Assembly (NCBI RefSeq): GCF_001039355.2
Contig: NW_019775546.1
Coordinates: forward strand, 185,971 to 219,200
DNA length: 33,230 bases
From: Lingula anatina
Taxonomy: Eukaryota; Brachiopoda; Lingulata; Lingulida; Lingulidae
Direction of reading: 5' to 3'
Of this stretch, positions 29,606 to 33,230 are shown piece by piece (positions within the stretch are counted from its first letter, which is position 1; each line of letters starts with the position of its first letter). A model generated the notes under the pieces. It searched no databases. It had not been told where the DNA came from and saw only the letters and a list, made by a program, of their open reading frames with translations. Position numbers and translations under genes: made by a program.

Positions 29606-29758
29606 TTACTTCACGATCTCCTCCAGGTAGTCTTGGATATATGAAGCGTCTCTGGATCCGTAGCATTTCATTGTAGTCTGGTCATTTTGTCCGCAATCTC
29701 TCTCCTTTTGGTGGATATACTGTTTGTTTTCAAACTCGCTACTTTTTACCGTGTATTG
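29606..29758 (-). other. short protein-like open frame, unknown
   Basis: Fifty codons open between two stops on the minus strand, with a protein-like composition (FENKQYIHQKERDCGQNDQ, then MKCYGSRDASYIQDYLEEIV) and closing with TAA. No good acceptor with a pyrimidine tract precedes it. It could be the end of a decayed or unspliced gene; family not recognised. Confidence 0.25.
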
Positions 29759-30003
29759 TCACAGCACTCTTAAGGCATGTACGGACGTACCCATCCCAAA
29801 AATGTTTTTGCCTTGTCTGTTGCCATGTAGTGAAATGACAAGACGTCTCGTTATAAATAACGCGGAAACTCGGATTCAAGACTGATCACTTGTCAGTGTG
29901 TAACACTATCACATTAAAAGCTATCACCTCTACCGCATTATTTTATACTGCTCCTTCAAGACGCAAACACTTGCACACCCATAGCATCGTGCTCGTGTTA
30001 ATG

Positions 30004-30052
30004 AGGACACAGACACAAACAAGCGCACACACGCAGAAACACACACGTGCAC
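30004..30052. repeat. CA-rich imperfect microsatellite
   Basis: ACACAGACACAAAC / GCACACACGCAGAAACACACAC words. Confidence 0.75.
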
Positions 30053-30085
30053 CCTACGACAATTAATATAGCACACTCGTAAACG

Positions 30086-30253
30086 CAGGGGCGGATTTAG
30101 GCTGTTTTCTAGGTCTTCCGGAAGACGGCCAGGTTTTCAAGTTTATATTGTCGGGAATCTAATTTTTTCTGTTGGAAGACGGTCAAAAATGAAGGATGAA
30201 TCAACAAAGGTAATTTGGAAGACTATCAGAACATAGCTCTGGATCTGCCCCTG
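30086..30253 (+). mobile_element. CAGGGGCGGAT-family MITE, copy 4
   Basis: A 168-bp copy, same orientation as the other three, starting CAGGGGCGGATTTAGG and ending GGATCTGCCCCTG. GTAAACG sits directly on both sides (30079-30085 and 30254-30260; the following C also matches if the terminal C is counted in the flank). This is a 7-8-bp target duplication consistent with a hAT-type origin, and the best-preserved boundary of the family in this window. Confidence 0.85.
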
Positions 30254-31228
30254 GTAAACGCGCCTGCACAGTGCACACGTTTTCAGAGCTTTAATTAGAA
30301 TATAAACATCACCCGTGGTTTTGCAATTAGATACCACGTAATTATTCCAACCACGTACATTATGTGAGAGGAGGACTTAATTGGCAATTTCTGCAGCAGA
30401 GCATTCTTTGTCACAAAAACTAAAAAAAGATACAAATAAAAAGGCAAGATACACTATTTCATTTTTCATGTAGACAACGAAGCTACTCATTCATGTACAC
30501 AATACCAAAGACAATGCAAATCTCCGTACTAGTTTACATCAGGTGAAATAACAATCAGTTGTAGAATATGAACAACCGCGCGATGCAAATTACCGCAATT
30601 TATATTAGGCATAATGATGATGAGTTAAAGAATACATGTACGAGCTACACATTACTTCAAATATATTCCATCGTTTGAGATAAGCCATCTTTTCTATTTC
30701 CATACTATACAAATTTAATGTCTCGCCAACAAAAGCAGATGTCTATGATGTTACATTCGTGCCACGGGGGGCATCACTGGCGTGATGAAAAACTATGAAG
30801 CGCTTCCATACTCCTATGGTCCTATGTTGACTGCATTCAAGTAAGCTGCGGCATGCCCATAATAATCTTGATAATGAGCCCTCGCACGCCATGCTGATAT
30901 CGCTGATATAAAAAACTCGTTTCGATGGGTTACACATTTCAATTTCAACACGAGAAAATCACGATAGTCACCCAACATAACAAGACCATTAAAAAAGGCC
31001 ATTTCAACCCCAAAGTTTTTAATCGTTGAAAGTATCAAGAAGAAGTTTTTATCGTCTCCGCCTACGCGGCGGGAGGGACTGGTTTGTGCTGTTCAGGTAA
31101 AAGCGCTACGTGACACCTGTGTATGGTGGTTGTTCACGGAAAACAATTGGCTTTTATACTCAAATATCTCATTAATCGTTCATGACGGTTTTGCCCGACA
31201 CTGTGCTTATACGCGTTACAGCACCGCC
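30254..31228. other. upstream region of the prolyl hydroxylase gene
   Basis: AT-rich to about 31040, then a small GC-richer patch (CTCCGCCTACGCGGCGGGAG, near 31056) about 155 bp before the start codon that may belong to the promoter. No TATA box was seen. Open minus-strand frames near 30743-31038 are interrupted and unrecognised. Confidence 0.4.
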
Positions 31229-31410
31229 ATGGAGAAGGTAGCATTCTGCTTCGGGATCTTTCTCTCGGTATTCGTCATTTCTTCTGTACGGGGCGAGGTT
31301 TATTCATCGATTATCCATCTTGAGAGATCTCTCCTTGCGGAGAAGGAGCTGGCGGGAGATATAAGGAACTATGTCCAGAATCAAAAGACAATGCTGGATG
31401 CACTCTCCAG
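31229..31410 (+). CDS. P4HA: prolyl 4-hydroxylase alpha subunit, first coding exon (partial)
   Basis: Start of a collagen prolyl 4-hydroxylase alpha subunit, the endoplasmic reticulum enzyme that hydroxylates proline in collagen-type chains. ATG has a strong context (ACCGCCATGG). Sixty codons plus two bases, then CAG|GTGAGT, phase 2. Residues 1-22 are a signal peptide (hydrophobic FCFGIFLSVFVISS, likely cut after SSVRG). The mature start (EVYSSIIHLERSLLAEKEL, then DIRNYVQNQKTMLDAL) matches the N-terminal dimerisation segment of the family (the FTSIxxMxxLIxTEKDLVxxLKxYIxxxEDKLxxIK pattern). The catalytic domain lies beyond the window. An in-frame extension upstream to 31130 exists but would bury the signal peptide, so I chose this start. 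Confidence 0.85.
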
Positions 31411-32613
31411 GTGAGTGACGATAAAAAAGGTATCAACGTGGCTCTAAAGGAAGAGCCTCGTTCTTGTCGACATTACATTAACGTGAATTAATTTATAACG
31501 AGGTTCTTAGGGGATGATTTTTGTCAATTGGTAGACAACGCGACAAAAGTCCAAACAAATAAATGTTTTTTTACCTTTGACCTAATATTTCAAATCTACT
31601 TCACTGAAATGGATTTATGAAGTACATCAACATGTTAACAACAAGTTCATTCCCCTCTTAAAAGTATATTCACTTTAACCTAACATGTACAACATTGCAC
31701 GTGGGCATATGCGCCGTATGTAGGCCTACATTTCAGACTGTATATTCCAAATCTCTGTAGTCTACAGTTACATGTATTCACAGTACAATGAGGTCAACGT
31801 ACCCACAAATATAATGGGTCCGCAAATAAAACAATACGTGTAGAGAGTAATTTAGGGAAGAAAATTGGCAAACACAATATCATTTATCCTACATTTTCAC
31901 AATGTCTTTGCCATATTTTTGTTTTTCTTGTGTTATTTATTTGTCAATAACATGGTTAGCAACATTACCTACCATGATGACTCGTTATCTCAAATCGAGA
32001 TCAAATAATAATAAATTCATAGTACTGAGGGACCAAAAAAGAAATATATACAAAGGACCAAATCTAAATTCCCAAAGGTCAGGGGTATGAGCAGGGGCAC
32101 ATGTAATTCACCGCAGGGGGGAGGGGTGGTGTGGGGGTCAAGGATCAGATTATTCTAGTAATCATGGTCCTGGGCAGAATGGCACAATGGCTATACATGC
32201 ACGTGTCCACGTTTATTTCTAATAAATAATGGACTCGTTTCTTTATGTGTATTTGGCGGTTTCCAAGCCAAGCGTAATCCCGTTTAACAAAATAATTGTT
32301 TTTTTCCAAGCAATAAAATTTTACCCAACTGTATAGATTTAATGAATTTTTCTAATGCGACAGGTTTTGGATGAGGTAATCGGCTATCTACTGCTTTAAA
32401 ATAAAATTCAACTAATCACTGCTTTTATCCTAATGTGATTCAAACATGTAGCTTTATGCCAGGTCGGTAGAAAATAAAGACAATTCAAGATTATGCATTA
32501 AGATATCATCATCATAAATCTTAGAAGTAGCACTAGTCACAGAAAAGTCAGTAGCGTGTTTAGCCTCTTAAATACAGGTTGGACGTGATAGCTTTAATAA
32601 CATTTTTGACCTA

Positions 32614-33230
32614 CACACACTGGACAAAAGAAGTGTCACCCCTACTGAGCCAATACTATGGGGGAGATAAATGACTGTGGAATGATATGCTCCTGGTATC
32701 ATTTTATTAACATCATATTTCACAAAAAATCACAAAATGAGAACAAAATATACATTCTACCAAAATATGTAGTTTCAAGTCCAAAATTAGTACTTATGGC
32801 ATAGCCACGTGACCTTATAATAGGTGCCAGTCTACGAAGCAAGGATTCATTTAATTGCCTGATGCGTTCAGGGCTTATGCTGGCCCAAGCATGAAACACT
32901 GAAAATAACAGAGTTTCTCTGCTCGTTAGACGGGCATTTGTAAAAAGTTTTGACATATCATTCCACAAATTTTCTATTATTTTTGTATCCGGACTCTGGG
33001 CAGGCCACATCACCCTGCGAATGTCCTGTTGGTCAAACCAATCATCAAATGCTCTGGGCCTGTGACAAGGAGCATTGTCATCCTGGTGAACAGATGGATA
33101 ATTCCTTTCACCAAACATGTTAGTAATAGATGGTAGCAAGCCTGACTCCAAAACATCGATATATTTCTAGTGATTCATGTTTCCATAAACCACTATCAAT
33201 TCGCCCAAGCCATGGATGCTGATGCAGCCC
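32614..33230 (-). mobile_element. Tc1/mariner element, right-hand part (runs off the edge)
   Basis: The 3' half of a Tc1-like element read on the minus strand, with its transposase remnant at 32720-33230. The probable terminus is the CACACACTGGACAAAAGAAG stretch at 32614, preceded by TA (32612-32613). The opposite end is outside the window, so the inverted repeat cannot be confirmed. Confidence 0.6.
32720..33230 (-). pseudogene. Tc1-like transposase, C-terminal part with one stop
   Basis: A minus-strand frame with the block GCISIHGLGELIVVYGNMN, then a TAG stop (33167-33169), then 143 codons with SVHQDDNAPCHRPRA, MWPAQSPDTKIIENLWNDM and RRLAPIIRSRGY. The Asp before N of the DDNAPCH block and the Glu of IENLW are 34 residues apart, the D34E spacing of Tc1 transposases, so both visible catalytic residues are kept. 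Apart from that stop the frame is intact, making this the youngest Tc1 relic here. The N-terminal DNA-binding domain lies beyond the edge. Confidence 0.82.

Larger units (their letters stand above)
29403..30085. other. region after the Tc1-like element
   Basis: Mostly AT-rich and without genes, except for a short minus-strand open stretch (29606-29758) and a CA-rich microsatellite (30004-30052) before the fourth MITE copy. Confidence 0.5.
31411..33230 (+). other. prolyl hydroxylase intron 1 (continues past the window)
   Basis: Begins GTGAGT. No second exon was found in the remaining 1.8 kb, so the intron runs past the edge. It carries a Tc1-like copy in reverse orientation from about 32614; the part before that is AT-rich and featureless. 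Confidence 0.65.

Noticed and set aside
30743-31038. Overlapping minus-strand open frames (for example LGDYRDFLVLKLKCVTHRNE).
   Set aside because: Continuation runs into two stops, there are no splice signals, and no domain is recognised; possibly a relic but not supportable.
1-33230. CRISPR arrays, bacterial operons, ribosome binding sites, rRNA and intact tRNA genes.
   Set aside because: None are present. Direct repeats here are transposons, microsatellites or minisatellites, and the genes have spliceosomal introns.

Overview
The window is eukaryotic genomic DNA. Genes are split by spliceosomal introns, and the long AT-rich non-coding stretches carry microsatellites, MITE-like elements, a tRNA-derived SINE and several decayed Tc1/mariner copies. 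The encoded families, the intron structure and the repeat content suggest a bilaterian invertebrate, probably marine and perhaps a mollusc. The species cannot be read from the sequence.

Three genes can be supported. (1) At the left edge are the last two exons of a dTDP-glucose 4,6-dehydratase-like short-chain dehydrogenase (TGDS family, +, 22-1039). (2) A seven-exon gene on the + strand (12049-22932) is the centre of interest. Joined, it encodes a 556-residue protein with an unrecognised N-terminal alpha/beta domain, a coiled coil, a Death domain, a CARD and a basic tail. This looks like a cell-death or innate-immunity adaptor with an unusual domain order. All splice sites and phases agree, one intron is of the GC-AG type, and the CARD sits alone on a symmetric phase 1-1 exon. 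A TATA box lies about 90 bp upstream of its ATG. (3) Near the right edge is the first coding exon of a prolyl 4-hydroxylase alpha subunit (+, 31229-31410), with a signal peptide. The rest of that gene lies beyond the window.

The remainder is mostly repeat-derived. Four copies of a ~168-bp CAGGGGCGGAT...ATCCGCCCCTG MITE (hAT-like) sit at 4438, 11117, 11666 and 30086; two of them flank the promoter region of gene 2. Three tRNA-like units with evenly spaced boxes A and B lie at about 6070-6470. Four Tc1/mariner relics are visible: a fragment inside intron 6 of gene 2, an 871-bp element with very long inverted repeats just after gene 2, a complete 1,637-bp element with perfect 28-bp ends and a dead transposase (27764-29400), and a copy inside intron 1 of the hydroxylase gene running off the right edge. 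A degenerate ~150-bp-unit minisatellite (24380-25350) reappears in inverted orientation at 26583-26990 and contains long G-runs. Palindromic MITE candidates lie at about 3200-3380, 3589-3823 and 15120-15337. A decayed cysteine-rich reading frame lies antisense in intron 1 of gene 2, and possible exon relics lie at 9435-9597, 10240-10428 and 29606-29758.

The three genes show no operon-like link. They are independent eukaryotic loci separated by repeat-rich DNA.
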